The position numbers and the translations under genes are program-made. Shown here one piece after another: positions 49,514 through 61,000 of a stretch of 64,000 nucleotides of DNA (its first letter is position 1; each line of letters opens with the position of its first letter). Origin of the DNA: Phycomyces blakesleeanus NRRL 1555(-) (Eukaryota; Mucoromycota; Mucoromycetes; Mucorales; Phycomycetaceae). The DNA is taken from NCBI RefSeq assembly GCF_001638985.1, contig NW_017265141.1, positions 985,001 through 1,049,000 of the forward strand, read 5' to 3'. The notes below the pieces were generated by a model. The model did no database searches. It worked only from the letters and a program-made list of their open reading frames with translations, and was not told the origin of the DNA.

Positions 49514-49851
49514 ATAAAGAAAATAAACTTTGATCATTCTAAATACATTAAAAAAAACAGAAGTATTAGCTTTTATATCTATTAGATAGATCTCACTTTT
49601 CGGCATTTGACAGCTGTAATTAAATAGATATTTTGTCATTATTTATGTTCTTCTCTTTCTTTAATATTTTATTATCAAACTATTTTGAAGACGTAAGTAG
49701 AAGATCAATTTTGCCTGCTTTAATGATAGTATTTTTATATAGTCTACATGCCTTTACATTTTTTTAAATAAAATAACATTAGTTCTGAGAATTTGTATAT
49801 AAATATATATAAAAATTAAACGCATAGTATAAATAGAAGAAATACAATTTA

Positions 49852-50914
49852 TTAATTAAGGTATTGATTATACACCTCTTCTAATTCATTCTTAGTCTTC
49901 TCCTCAGACCAGTCAAATGTTTTTGCCATAAGGATCACTCCTTTTACCCGCTGCTCGCATTGAAGCTCTTTTTGCAGCTTCTCCTTCTGGTTCTTGAGCT
50001 CTTCCTCGTACTTTGATTCTAAGAGCGATATCCGGGCATCATTGAACTCTTTTATACCATGCCCAATATCCTCTATGCTCTTGACTGATCTTTTTGCCGT
50101 GTTCTTCACAATCTTGCCAAAGAATTTAGGGCGTTTTTTGCCACTGTACGCACTGGCGTCAGAGTGCTCGGAGGTGCTGCTTTCACTATTGCTTTGGACA
50201 ATGGCCTCTCTCTGAGAACTGATCTCATTGCTGACATCAGCTCCCTGTTCTTCTTGGTCTTTGCAGCTTTTGCTGCTCTCACTGGCTTCGTCACCTCCAT
50301 CATTTTCACCGTCTTCACCGTCTTCATCCTTGCTCATGTCTTGGGCTTTGTTTAAGTCCAAGGGCGTTGTTGTATTACATACAGCAGGTGACTTTGCCTT
50401 ACTTTCACCAAGTACTTTTCTCATCTGCGTGAAGTTTGGGCATATATCATTAAGATATACTTATAAAAAATAATTTAAATTGTTTAGATGTTTGTTTTAA
50501 CTTATACGTAACAATATTCATACCTTCAAGTTCATCTTTTTCACGTTGAGACATTTCTTCTTCGCTAATTCTCATTGTGCTGTCTTCTCAGGCTTTGAAT
50601 GCAATAGGATATTGCTTGGTTATCAAATACGTCAGCTTGCTTTTTATTTGAGAGCTGGTGCGCTTCACACCCTGCTTGTCAAAATACTGGCAGCAGTCGT
50701 TGATCACTCTGGTCTTGCTGACCTTGACCTTCTTCCCGTTCTTGAAGCCACCAAGGTACTTCCTCAGATTGTCTGCGTCGTCTTTCAGCAGAAAGTACTG
50801 CAGCCGATCAATCGATGACAACCCATCTTTACCACCATCTGGCTTCATCCAGGAATGTGACTGATTGTCATCTTCCTGATGAGAAACGAACTCAATAGCG
50901 CTGGGGGTGGACAT
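49852..50914 (-). pseudogene. Second PIF/Harbinger ORF, SANT/Myb-like, interrupted by an in-frame stop
   Basis: Minus-strand exons 50914-50524 and 50459-49852 would give 333 codons in one phase. The N-terminal half has a trihelix/SANT-like layout (SRLQYF-type helix in SSIDRLQYFLLKDDADN, then VINDCCQYFDKQGVKRTSSQ and IKSKLTYLITK). The region after the intron contains YLNDICPNFTQMRKVLGESK, a long acidic-serine stretch and a C-terminal coiled coil. A TGA at 50588-50590 interrupts the frame right after TKQYPIAFKA, yet the same frame continues open on the other side through the splice. So either this copy is mutated, or translation makes a short DNA-binding piece. The partner normally guides the transposase to the termini and the nucleus. 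Confidence 0.72.
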
Positions 50915-51474
50915 ACTTTTATTACAATAGTTTAATGTAAGGTACAGGCGATACAAGAAGATAATTTTTTTTATAAAAAAAAAGACGAAAAGGATGGAGT
51001 TAAAATGAAGGTAGATGAGTATTGATTATTATTTATAACTTTATGAGTAATATATACTGACAAGCTATTTTGGCTAAAATGTTATACCTGTAATAAATGG
51101 ATTTGTAAAAAAAGTGGTGTAGATAATTAGATTATGAGATGGAGAGAGGTTTGAGCTCAAGAAGAATGATTTTTATTGATGAGAATTGTTAAGAGTTCTT
51201 GTATTGATGGGGAGGACTTTTAGAGACAGGGGATATCGTTTGCATACGTATGCTTTGACGATATGCAGATACAGATTCAAGCAGTGAAAGATTCTGAAGA
51301 GTTGTAATTGGATAATATAAACAAATTCGTCTTTATCCACAACAAAACAGACTTCTTTATGTTGATATATTTGAATATGAAGCATTGACTATGCTTACTG
51401 ACAGTGACAGCATTATGAGCATAGCATTACCTAATATGTATTTTGAACTAATTTTGAACTTTTTTTAAAAAAAA

Positions 51475-51574
51475 GGTGTGGACAGTCATAATTAAAGCTG
51501 ATTGGCTAAGTTCAAGATGGACTTGTTTTACCCTTTTCTTGCCCTTTTTTTGAACTTTTAGTCTGTCCACACCA
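51475..51574. repeat. Internal copy of the terminus forming a 100-bp inverted pair at the right end
   Basis: GGTGTGGACAGTC at 51475-51487 repeats the outer terminus in the left-end orientation and faces the true right terminus ending at 51574. The two make a nested, MITE-like structure about 100 bp long within the element's right end. Confidence 0.7.
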
Positions 51575-51661
51575 ACTGTTATTGACTCGTTTTGATCTCT
51601 CCAAAAAGACTTGTTTGGCAGCAAAATAATTTGTGTTGGGATTTGAGATGCAAAAAATAAA

Positions 51662-52003
51662 CTAAAAGAACTTGCCACGTTTAGGCTCAACTCTTTGTTG
51701 ACTGGATGTGTACCAATAGCCTCTTGGCCCGGCCACAGTAAAGTCTTCACACATGCAGTATGACAAGTATCTTCCGGAGTCGACAAAGATAAAATGGTCA
51801 CTGATTATTTCTTGCTGCTCTGATGAGAAAGCACCTATGATGAATGTGTCCTCTGTGTTAGCGATAGTAGCCCTCCTATAAGTTGATTCTTGGATAGTAT
51901 CGTGAATATGTTTTAGGATTAAGATCTCAACACCATCTGTTTTGACTGTTCCCCAGAGTTTTATCGTACTGTCTCGCTGATATCTGTGAGGTAAACTAAT
52001 ACT
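51662..52003 (-). CDS. Orphan coding-like exon (C-terminal exon of an unknown gene)
   Basis: From an acceptor (TTTTTTAG) just above 52003 the minus strand stays open for 113 codons to a TAG at 51662. The peptide has a mixed, protein-like composition unlike translated AT-rich DNA: it starts SISLPHRYQRDSTIKLWGTV, includes IIGAFSSEQQEIISDHFIFV and FTVAGPRGYWYTSSQQ, and ends RGKFF. No upstream exon could be joined with confidence; a short frame MSPSQERNTHQTAD at about 52130-52190 ends at a good donor but in the wrong phase. It lies 85 bp from the target-site duplication of the Harbinger element. It may be a host gene or a relic. I do not recognise the family. Confidence 0.42.
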   Translation of the reverse strand, partial: SISLPHRYQRDSTIKLWGTVKTDGVEILILKHIHDTIQESTYRRATIANTEDTFIIGAFSSEQQEIISDHFIFVDSGRYLSYCMCEDFTVAGPRGYWYTSSQQRVEPKRGKFF

Positions 52004-53448
52004 CTAAAAAACATTATTTATTGTGAGAGTGCTATTTATTTAAGATAAAAGGTCATAGCCATTTATATAGATAATCTGCTCCCTAATTTATGATACATAT
52101 ATTAACTAATAATTGGCTGTACCTGTAGCAGTGTGAAGGTTACAAGTGTCGGCTGTCTGGTGTGTGTTACGCTCCTGGGATGGGCTCATGTTAAGTTTAT
52201 TAGTAATTACAGCATCTGTTCTGGATTGTGGAGTCTGTAGTGTGTATCCCACACTTTAAAAACCTTGTTTCTCAAGTTTACCGATATCCCCTGGAGTTCT
52301 AAATTATTCGTAAACGTTCTCTAGGATATTCCCAACATTCGCTGATGCATTTTCCTAGTAAAAACTTGCATGTAGCATAGTGCTCAGGATGGAAAAATAT
52401 GGAAGCAGTAAAGGATCAATATTCAAGTTGTTCTACAGCCTGTGATCGTAAGTTTTGTCTATTTTAAACCTCGGGTGTATATTGCATAAATAGAGAGTAT
52501 CATTAGGTGGTGATTAAAATGCTGCTACATCGAAATGTCAAGCATTGATAACTGGAGAAATACTGTATTGTAATGCATTCTTGCGATTGATTTGATGAAT
52601 ATTACAAAATGTTTTAAAGAAATCATCTGCAGCTGTTAGATTGCAGACTGTGATATAAAGTATATAATTATAAGTTGCTCTTTGCGTTTTGAATTGTTTT
52701 TTTTTATTCTTTGTCCATTCTTTGTTAAAACAAGTAATAATCTATAGAAATTGTTAGCGAAAATCCTACGAATTCTGTTCACTATAAATCTGATAATCTT
52801 AAAATCACCGAATTTATATATTATATAAGACATATGTTTAGTAAAAAAGAAGACAAATTAAATTAGCAGCGAGGAAAATCAATTTCAGTGTAAAAGTTCA
52901 AGGCTCTTTTTAGAATGGTTGAAAATTGGTACAAATCTACACCATCTCTGCTTTGAAAGCCTACTACATTTTATTCAAGCTGGTCAAAATCAATCTAAAC
53001 GGCCATCTAAACAAGACACAGTTATATTTATCAATGTAATCGTTGATATTTAGCCACTTACTCTTTTCAAAGCCTGTTGATTGTTAAAAGCACTAAAGAA
53101 TCATTTGTAGTTAGGTCCGCTTACACCATAGTAAAGAAAGAGTATTATTCATAGAGCCTTCTTCCTTTTCTTCCTTATTTGAAACCAACAATACAATGTT
53201 TGTTACATTTTCCCTTACAAAATAACACAATTGAAAACCATCGAAGCTGTTTATATGCGATGATAAGATGCCAATAATAGCTTAATTTTTAATTTTTAAT
53301 TTTGGGTAATGATAGTTAAATAGTATACAATGGATTCGTAATATTAGATGCGGTAGGGGGGTTATTTCTTTTTACAGCTTCCCGCAAATATGAGCGGGTA
53401 ATAAGAGGACTGCTATAGTTGCAGTGGGGTAAATTAGGTAATATAATC
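52004..53448. other. AT-rich stretch upstream of the orphan exon, no gene resolved
   Basis: May contain 5' exons of the orphan minus-strand gene, but none was resolved. The rest is AT-rich flank of the transporter gene. Confidence 0.4.
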
Positions 53449-55258
53449 CTACAATCTGAATTTGAAGTCAAGGCGATTGCTTCCAATATCCTTTGTAGTC
53501 TTGTTGTAGATTTTTCGTTCTTCAATGGTCATGCTGTCCCACTTTCTAGCGCGTGTGCGATTTAACCAGGCATACCGAGTACGTTGAACGATCAAAAGAA
53601 TAATATTTGCGATATGGACACCACTGTTAATAAAGTTACCATGATGGTAACGAGGGGAATCAGCGACTCTGTAGATTTGGGAACCAGGGACACCGCAGAT
53701 GTTAGCAGCTCCAATAACACAGCCAAGAGCAAATGAGCGTTTTCCAAGGGGCGCGATGTTAGAAGCCATCCAAGCAATTTCCATTCCGTGGGCAGAGGGC
53801 GCTGATGCTGTGAACAAGGCTGCACCATATAAACTCCAGCGTCCAGTTCCATCAGGTAGCAAGGCTAATAATAAGAATCCGGTTAAACTCCAAACAGTTC
53901 CAATTAGAGCGTGAAGTGCGACATTTCCCCGCTTATCAGAGCTTCTTGCAATAAAGATAGAGATAACGAGACCAATGAGGTACGAAGGAGCCGAAAGAAG
54001 GTTAGCTTCTGTAACATTGAATCCTGACTGTTTGATCATAGTAGGAAGATAGCCCTGGATAGGTGTGGTTGTCATAATTCTATAAGATAAATAGAAATAA
54101 GTATAAATGATAAAGGCAGCCATAATAGTATATACATACACAGTGAAAGTAATCAACAAATGTGTCCAGATCTTAGTATCAACAACAACCAGCTTAACGT
54201 CCTCAAGCTTCAAAGTCTTATTATGCTCTTTCTTTGTCAAGTCGTCACGTACAATGCGAGTATATGCAATCTTTGCTTGACGCTCGTCAAACCAACCCTT
54301 TCCACGCAACAGACCGGCTGTTTTGTAAGGAGATCCGGGCAAGTAGAAGCTATAGATTAAATTAGTATATCTTCCTTTCTGTGCTTATAAAAGTATACTT
54401 ACAAGGCAACAAAGCCGACGATTTGAGTTCCAATACCATCCAGCAAAAACAACCATTTCCAACCTTCGAGACCAGCAATTCCATGCATTTTAAAAATTCC
54501 AGATGAAATGAGTCCCGAGAAGGCTGAAGCAAAAGCCTGAATACCCCAGAACCAAGACAATCTTGTGGCAAGCTCGGTAGTTTTGTACCATAAGGATAAG
54601 TAGAGTAGACAGGCAGGGATAAAACCAGCTTCAGTCACAGCAATAAAAACACGAATACACATAAAGCCTTTGAAATCCTGTAAATAAAGTTTAGTAATGA
54701 TATACAATTACATTTTAAAGGGTACTTACGTAAATGAAAGTATGTGCCCAAGTGACAATTGCCCAGGATGACATGAGAAATGGGATCCAGATGTGAGCAC
54801 CCAATTTCTTGGCCATGGGAGTCGAGGGAAGAGTGAAGAGAGTGAAAACAAACGAATAAACTAGAGTGGCAGTATTGACACCGTCATTTGTAAAGCCGAG
54901 GTCTGCAGCGAGATTATCGGATATTGCGTTGGCTAGTAAAATGTTATAAGTATAAGTATATAACATATATATATATGTATGTATATATATTAAAAGAAAA
55001 AATATTCTTACAGATATTGGTTCTGTCCATGTTTAATACAAATGTCATGAGCAGCACAAAAGACATCAAGCGAAGATCAATCTTGCGTCTTACGGCATCT
55101 TCTTCTTTATCGGTCCATTCGAATGAATGATCGTAGTTGGCCAGTGCATCTTCTTCATCAATAGAAGATATTTCAGAACCATCTTGTTTATCTTCGATGT
55201 GGTCGGTCTTTTTACTATCTGAAAGGTAAACCTTTTCATTTAGGTTTGGAGTACTCAT
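53449..55258 (-). CDS. MFS transporter, anion:cation symporter (Dal5/Tna1-like) family
   Basis: Minus-strand exons 55258-55012, 54932-54730, 54677-54403, 54349-54140 and 54079-53449 give 521 aa. After a polar acidic head, the first helix leads to MSFVLLMTFVLNMDRTNISN, the family loop. RVFIAVTEAGFIPACLLYLS is the motif of helix 4, with LSLWYKTTELATRLSWFWG following; twelve helices are discernible. Relatives import organic anions such as nicotinate, allantoate, pantothenate or biotin precursors; the substrate cannot be told from sequence. The fourth intron (54080-54139) is exactly 60 nt and stop-free, so retention would insert 20 residues without shifting the frame. The stop is at 53449. Confidence 0.9.
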
Positions 55259-56730
55259 TATGTGAATCGACAAATATTTTTTGAAATAAATAAATGAATA
55301 AAGAAAAGGGCAAGAGGATGTTAAGTATTCAGGGTTGAGGAACCTGGATATATATATAGTAGCTCTGTCAAAAATATAATTCCTATGTACATGTATGATA
55401 ACAGTCAAGTGAGAAATGTCGACATACAGAACAATCGATGATGCAAAAAGCTTATGAAACGCGAGATTCGTACAGTAATGGACTTATCATTGTACTACTG
55501 CGATACCCTAATTTCAAAGTTTAGTTATTCGAACTATAAAGTAAGAAATTTTATTTTTCTCGGTAAAATTGATTTTTTTTTTCTTTTTTTTTTTACGCCA
55601 TATTATTTTCCTATTGTGCAATCCAACCCAAAAAGCTGGCTGTATAATATATATGGCAGCATTAAAAGGACGGGTGGCATCATTTGTCTTACCTAACAGT
55701 TTTAATTTTATTGGTCAGATTACGGACATTTGTTTCTCAAACGCAAAAAACGGACGGTCGCGCCATCCTTTCACGTAAAGCGTGCAAATAATTGTTGTAA
55801 TATAAATCCAAAGATCATTTCTTGATTTTTAAGCAGCACAAGCTTCAAGTTTTCTGTAGCTTTTGATAGGTGTATATGCTATATTGAACTATCTATATAA
55901 TTATATCAATAAATATAGAAGATTGAGGGTCAATGTAAGTTACATTAAGTAATTGTTAATGAAATCTTCTGCCAGATCATAATCAGGTGTGTATAACTCT
56001 ATACTACTTAGGATATAGCTATCATATTTCTCCGTAATATAAAGTCTGCAGAAAAAGAAAATGTTCTTGTGCAACTCGATAGCATCTTGAATACTAAAGG
56101 ACAATGCCTTTTTAAAATAATAAGTACCAATTCAATATAAATATATGGAGTATTTAGCTGACTCAGTATACACAATAAAATTTTAGAACTAATCATTTTG
56201 TAAGAATATCTGTAGTAGTTACATCTTGATTTATATGCGTGTTAATCTGTTCTTTATTATTTATTGGATACATGCGACTTAATGTAAATTAGTCCGGAAC
56301 GTTAATTGAAGAATCGAATTCTTCAATAAAGAATACATAGATTTTATAGTTGATTTCTCGAAAAATGACACATAGCTTTTTTCTTCTTTTATATAAAATC
56401 TTTCTAGCTTGATTGGCTAAACCGACTGTCTTACAGAAAAGTGTTTGAGATTAACGTTACTCACAAAGATGTAGATGCTCCTGTACTATTGTGTTCCTGT
56501 GTAAAATATGCTCAAGTCATTTAATCGCCGGGAGTAGCCATGAGCCTGGAGTCAAATAATCTTTAATCATCAAGTTACATTATTCACTCATAAATTATCA
56601 AAAAAAAAAGAATTACTTTGATTCAAAGTTTATTTCATTTTTCTTTGGCTAAATTACATATAAGCTATCTAGAAGCATATATATATATAGCTAAGTGACT
56701 GAATTATGTTAATATTAAAGAAAAGATATT
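55259..56730. other. AT-rich intergenic stretch before the nested transposons
   Basis: 1.5 kb with chance frames only. The 55550-55600 part is a T-rich run followed by a GC-richer patch (55660-55790). No terminal repeat was found apart from the CACTA terminus at 56738. Confidence 0.5.
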
Positions 56731-56745
56731 TATATTACACTACGC
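56731..56745 (+). repeat. Left copy of 15-bp target-site duplication
   Basis: TATATTACACTACGC directly precedes the retrotransposon and reappears at 61929-61943. Its last eight bases, CACTACGC, are the start of a CACTA element. Confidence 0.92.
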
Positions 56746-58065
56746 ATGGCTCTTCCCGCTAAGACTCCGCCACCCCTACCAAGGGACCCCTCACCACCTC
56801 CTGGCTCACCCACGCCATCACTCAACACTCCATCTACACCAACTGGCTCACCACCATTGTCTCCATCTTACGTAGCTGCGGCTGTTAAGTCTGTAGACAA
56901 TTCTTGTACATCTCGCATCATCGGCTCCATCGCTGGTAATGGCGCTCCACGCATATGGAAAGAAGGCTCCTCTCCATTTTCTGTTTTCTACGAGGTCCCT
57001 ACTGAGGGAAACCCCCTCCGTCCTTTGTTCTTTGAGGCTCTTAACACCGCTTTCCCATTGGGTGTTGGCCGCGGCCTCACATATGCCTCTCGTACTTCCC
57101 GCACCTCCTTCGAATTCCATCTAGTAGACCAAGAAGCATGCTCGCGCGCATGCCAAGTTGGCTTTCCTTTTAATGGACGTACTGTCTTCGCTTCTCCTGC
57201 CATTCCTCCGACGTTTAAGCTCTTGCGCTTACGTGTGTCTCGACTTCCTCTTCACGGATATGCGGATTTTGATGAACTTGCCGAGAATCTTCGCCGCTGC
57301 CTTGCTATATACGGACAGGTTCAGGAAATATCCTTGAATTTGAAATATAACTACCCCGACGGCACAGGCACCATCCATATGCTACGCCCACCTAATCCTG
57401 ATCTTCATCTGCGTCACTTGGAACATGAGATCAAGTATAATGAAACTACAACTTTCCTTGCCACTTGGGCACGTATGGGTACTCATTGTACTTTCTGTAA
57501 AGAGATGGGTCACGAGAAAGAAGCTTGCACCAAGCGACCCAAAGAAACCCGCACCTGCTTCCGCTGTGGTAAGGTTGGTCACCTTGCCCATCAATGCCCA
57601 CGAAACGAGGAAGCCGAATCAAAACGCCCTCGCAAAACTGCTCGCTCCCCAACCCATGCCCCTGCACCCCCAGCCGCTCAGATGTATCATGGTCTTCTAC
57701 CCTCTGAAACAATCTACGGCTCACAGCACGCCCCACAGAACATACCCCTACCTCCATTGGCTACTGAATCCCTTTCTAGACCACGCGCGGCCCCGGGCGC
57801 CATTCCGGGTGTTCTTCCCGCCAACCATCCTGACTTCCTGATAGAAGCAGCGGCTAGTACTGGCATGGATGACAACGTCCAATCGGTTAAGACCAGTGAT
57901 GGCGAACTTGGTAACGAAGAGACGAAGAAAAGCGACGATGAGGAATACTACAGCGACGATGACATCGATGAGGTCGCCAAGTATTTCGCTCAAATGGAAG
58001 ATGATCCCATGGATGGTGAAAATGATGGTGGACAAGATCCTCCAAATCCAGCTCTTACTTTATGA
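56746..58065 (+). CDS. Non-LTR retrotransposon ORF1 (Gag-like, zinc knuckles)
   Basis: One open frame of 439 aa. A proline/serine-rich head is followed by a compact domain (residues about 60-210, with GVGRGLTYASRTSRTSFEFH and ISLNLKYNYPDGTGTIHM) and two CCHC knuckles: CTFCKEMGHEKEAC from C248 and CFRCGKVGHLAHQC from C271. The C-terminal third is acidic (SDDEEYYSDDDIDE). ORF1 proteins bind the element RNA and form particles with ORF2. Its TGA stop overlaps the ORF2 start as ATGA at 58062-58065, which suggests coupled termination-reinitiation. The frame is intact, and codon use is GC-richer than that of neighbouring host genes. Confidence 0.92.
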   Translation: MALPAKTPPPLPRDPSPPPGSPTPSLNTPSTPTGSPPLSPSYVAAAVKSVDNSCTSRIIGSIAGNGAPRIWKEGSSPFSVFYEVPTEGNPLRPLFFEALNTAFPLGVGRGLTYASRTSRTSFEFHLVDQEACSRACQVGFPFNGRTVFASPAIPPTFKLLRLRVSRLPLHGYADFDELAENLRRCLAIYGQVQEISLNLKYNYPDGTGTIHMLRPPNPDLHLRHLEHEIKYNETTTFLATWARMGTHCTFCKEMGHEKEACTKRPKETRTCFRCGKVGHLAHQCPRNEEAESKRPRKTARSPTHAPAPPAAQMYHGLLPSETIYGSQHAPQNIPLPPLATESLSRPRAAPGAIPGVLPANHPDFLIEAAASTGMDDNVQSVKTSDGELGNEETKKSDDEEYYSDDDIDEVAKYFAQMEDDPMDGENDGGQDPPNPALTL

Positions 58066-61000
58066 TTAAAATCTCCACGATAAACTGTCGAGGCCTGGCC
58101 AAATTGGCCAACCCCACCTTACGCTCATTATTTATACGCCACCTACGCTCTCAGCATGTCGATATACTCGCCCTGCAAGAAACTCATGCTTCCTCTATGG
58201 ATATACAGAACACATTCAATATGCAGTTTAGGACTACTTCCTCAGTTTGGTCCCAACATTGTGGTTTAGTGTGCCTAACTCCTATGATTTCTATTGTCAA
58301 CCCTTTAACCTCTGTCTGTGGCCGATGTATATCTGCTACAGTTGAGCATGCCAACAATAATTTTTCTCCTTTTCAGATCTGTGTGGTATATGCCCCAGCT
58401 ACAGTTGGACAGCGGTATAAATTCCTATCTGCCCTGCTTGCTAACTCTTTATTATTGCCCACTCATCCTTCACGCTTCATCCTGCTGGGAGATTTTAATC
58501 ACTCCTATCACACTCGTTCACCTCGGCCCCGACTTGCACCTCATACGTGGCTCCAATTCCTCTCTGACCACCTCTTTGACTGCGTCACTATGCCTGATTC
58601 TACCCCTATGCCTACCTTCCATCGCGGCACAACGTCCTCCACCTTGGACTATATATTCTCCTCTTCCGATATATTTTCCCACCGCATTTTGTCTTCCGTG
58701 GATTATATTCATCCGCAATGGTCAGACCATTTCCTAGTTTCCGCATCTTTTCTCTTTGATTCAGGCACTGTCTTGGGGAAAGGCCTATGGCGTGCCAACC
58801 CACGTCTGTCCTACAACCAGCATTTCTGTCTCCAGCTTGACTCTCACATTCATTCCCTCGTCCACTCTCTACCAACATCTCTATCTGTTCAAGAACAGTG
58901 GGATAGTCTCAAAACCGATGTCATCCATTTTATCCGCTCTTATTGCCGTCGCCTTCGCCGCAACCTCACTACGATAGAAGCCCAGTTGCAGAGCAAGCGC
59001 GCGCACCTGATACAAAAGTACCGACTCAACCCCTCCATTAACTTCCAGCTTCCTTTTGTGGAACGACAGATTCAGGACATACAACACGAAAAGGTAGAAA
59101 CACAGGCATTGCGCGCTGGAAAACACTGGCGGGAACAGGGTGAGACCTCTGCCGGTTACTTGAAACGTACGATTGAAACACGACAAGTCCGTAAGACGAT
59201 CTCTGGCCTACGCCACCCCTTCACCAACGTCCTTTCGACACAGCCTTCTATCATGACCGATTCCGCGGCTGCATTTTATGAAGATTTGTATTCCCCCGAT
59301 GACATTGAGCAAACCGCTGTAGACGACCTTCTACATAATCTTCCGACTCATATTGTTCTCTCTGACGCTCTTGTAAACAAACTCACTTCCTCCTTTTCCA
59401 TCGTAGACATACGAGAAGGTGCGCAGCGGTCTCCTTCCGCCAGCAGTCCCGGTCCCGACGGGATACCCTATGAAATCCTTCGTCTCCTTTTTGACCATCC
59501 CGCGTGTGCTCATATCTTGGAAAAGCTTTACAATGACGCTCTCACCACTGGAGTTTTTCCTGCCTCTTGGCAATCTACTTGTCTCTCCTTGCTACCGAAG
59601 AAAGGAGACCTTACATCTTTGAAGAACTGGCGACCTATTGCCTTGATTAACACTGATGCAAAGGTCTTTACTCGACTACTCAATGCCCGTATGATTCCTG
59701 CTGCCAGCTCAATTGTGTCTCAATATCAAACCGGGTTTGTGAGGGGAAGGTTCATTGCTGACAATGGCATGCTCGTCAAGACCATTATGGAACAGGCCCG
59801 GCTCACTCAATCCACCAGTATTGGCTTGCTCTTGGATCAAGAAAAGGCTTACGATCGTGTACACCCCTCGCACCTGCGACAAGTCCTGCGCCATTTCCGT
59901 TTTCCTTCCTCTCTCGTCGATTGTATTTGCAACCTATTCTTCTCTACTCGAATACGAGTCAATGTGAACGGTCATATCTCCCGAGAACTTGTTCAGCACC
60001 GCGGTCTCCGACAGGGCGATCCTCTGTCCCCCGTTCTCTTCAATCTCGCCTTTGAGCCTCTTCTACGCCGCCTCCAACATGACCCTAAATTTTCTGGGTT
60101 TCTCCCACCTATCTCGCCAATCCTTCCAGCCCCCCCTCCAGTCAAATGTCTTGCATATGCGGACGATGTCATTGTTTTCCTCTCCACACCCGAATGTTTC
60201 ACACGCCTCCACACACATCTTGCCACTTACTCTCGGGCCTCCAATGCCAAGATCAACATGGCCAAGACGGAGGCCATATCGCTTTCGGGACAACCACTTC
60301 CTCACTGGATCACGTTCCTACAGGCCCACCAAATAACATCCTGGCACGACCGTTCCTGTCCTGACTCCCTCCGCTACCTTGGCTTCCCTCTTGTCAGTTC
60401 GATTGCCCAACGCGATGCCTTTTGTTCCTCATTGTTAACAACCATACAATCTTCCTGCGCCATACACCTCACTCGATCCTTATCGATCCGGGGGCGTGCC
60501 ACCGTTCTCAATACTCTCATTCTCTCCCGTCTCTGGCATGTCCTACGCGTGATCTCTGTTCCTGTGTCGTTTCTCGATAAAGTGAAGTCGGCCATGGGTC
60601 AGTTCTTGCAGCACCGAATGTTTCCTCCCATTAAGCTGTCCACTCTTTGTCTCCCTCTTCGTTCTGGCGGCCTTGGAGTATTAGATCCTTCTATACAACA
60701 AGGTGCTTTTCAGCTGCGTTGGTTACGTCCTCTCTGTCTCTCTCCTCACTCCACCTCTGGCTTAGTTCCTCCTTGACTGTCCTTTCTCTTACGTTATCAT
60801 ACGTCTGGCACCGACCCCCGATTGACACTTCTCTTCCACGATCTTCGCCCCCCCCCCCCCCCCCCCCCCCCCCCGATCTGACTGGCCTTGCAGGTTGCTT
60901 CCGCAACATATTCTCTGCTATTGATAGGCTCTCGCACGACTTCTCCTCCCTTGCCCCCAACATTGCTACGTGTTTAGCACTTCCCCTCCGCTCAGTATGC

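Larger units (their letters stand above)
47738..51574. mobile_element. PIF/Harbinger DNA transposon, about 3.84 kb
   Basis: Terminal inverted repeats of 31 bp begin TGGTGTGGACAGACTAAAAG at 47738 and match the reverse complement at 51544-51574 exactly. The 3-bp flanks ACT (47735-47737 and 51575-51577) look like a target-site duplication. Inside are the two convergent genes expected of an autonomous PIF/Harbinger element: a DDE transposase (+) and a SANT/Myb-like DNA-binding protein (-). The DDE triad is intact, but the second gene carries an in-frame stop, so the copy may need help from elsewhere. Subterminal DNA repeats TTCAAAAAAAGGGCAA in both orientations. Confidence 0.9.
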
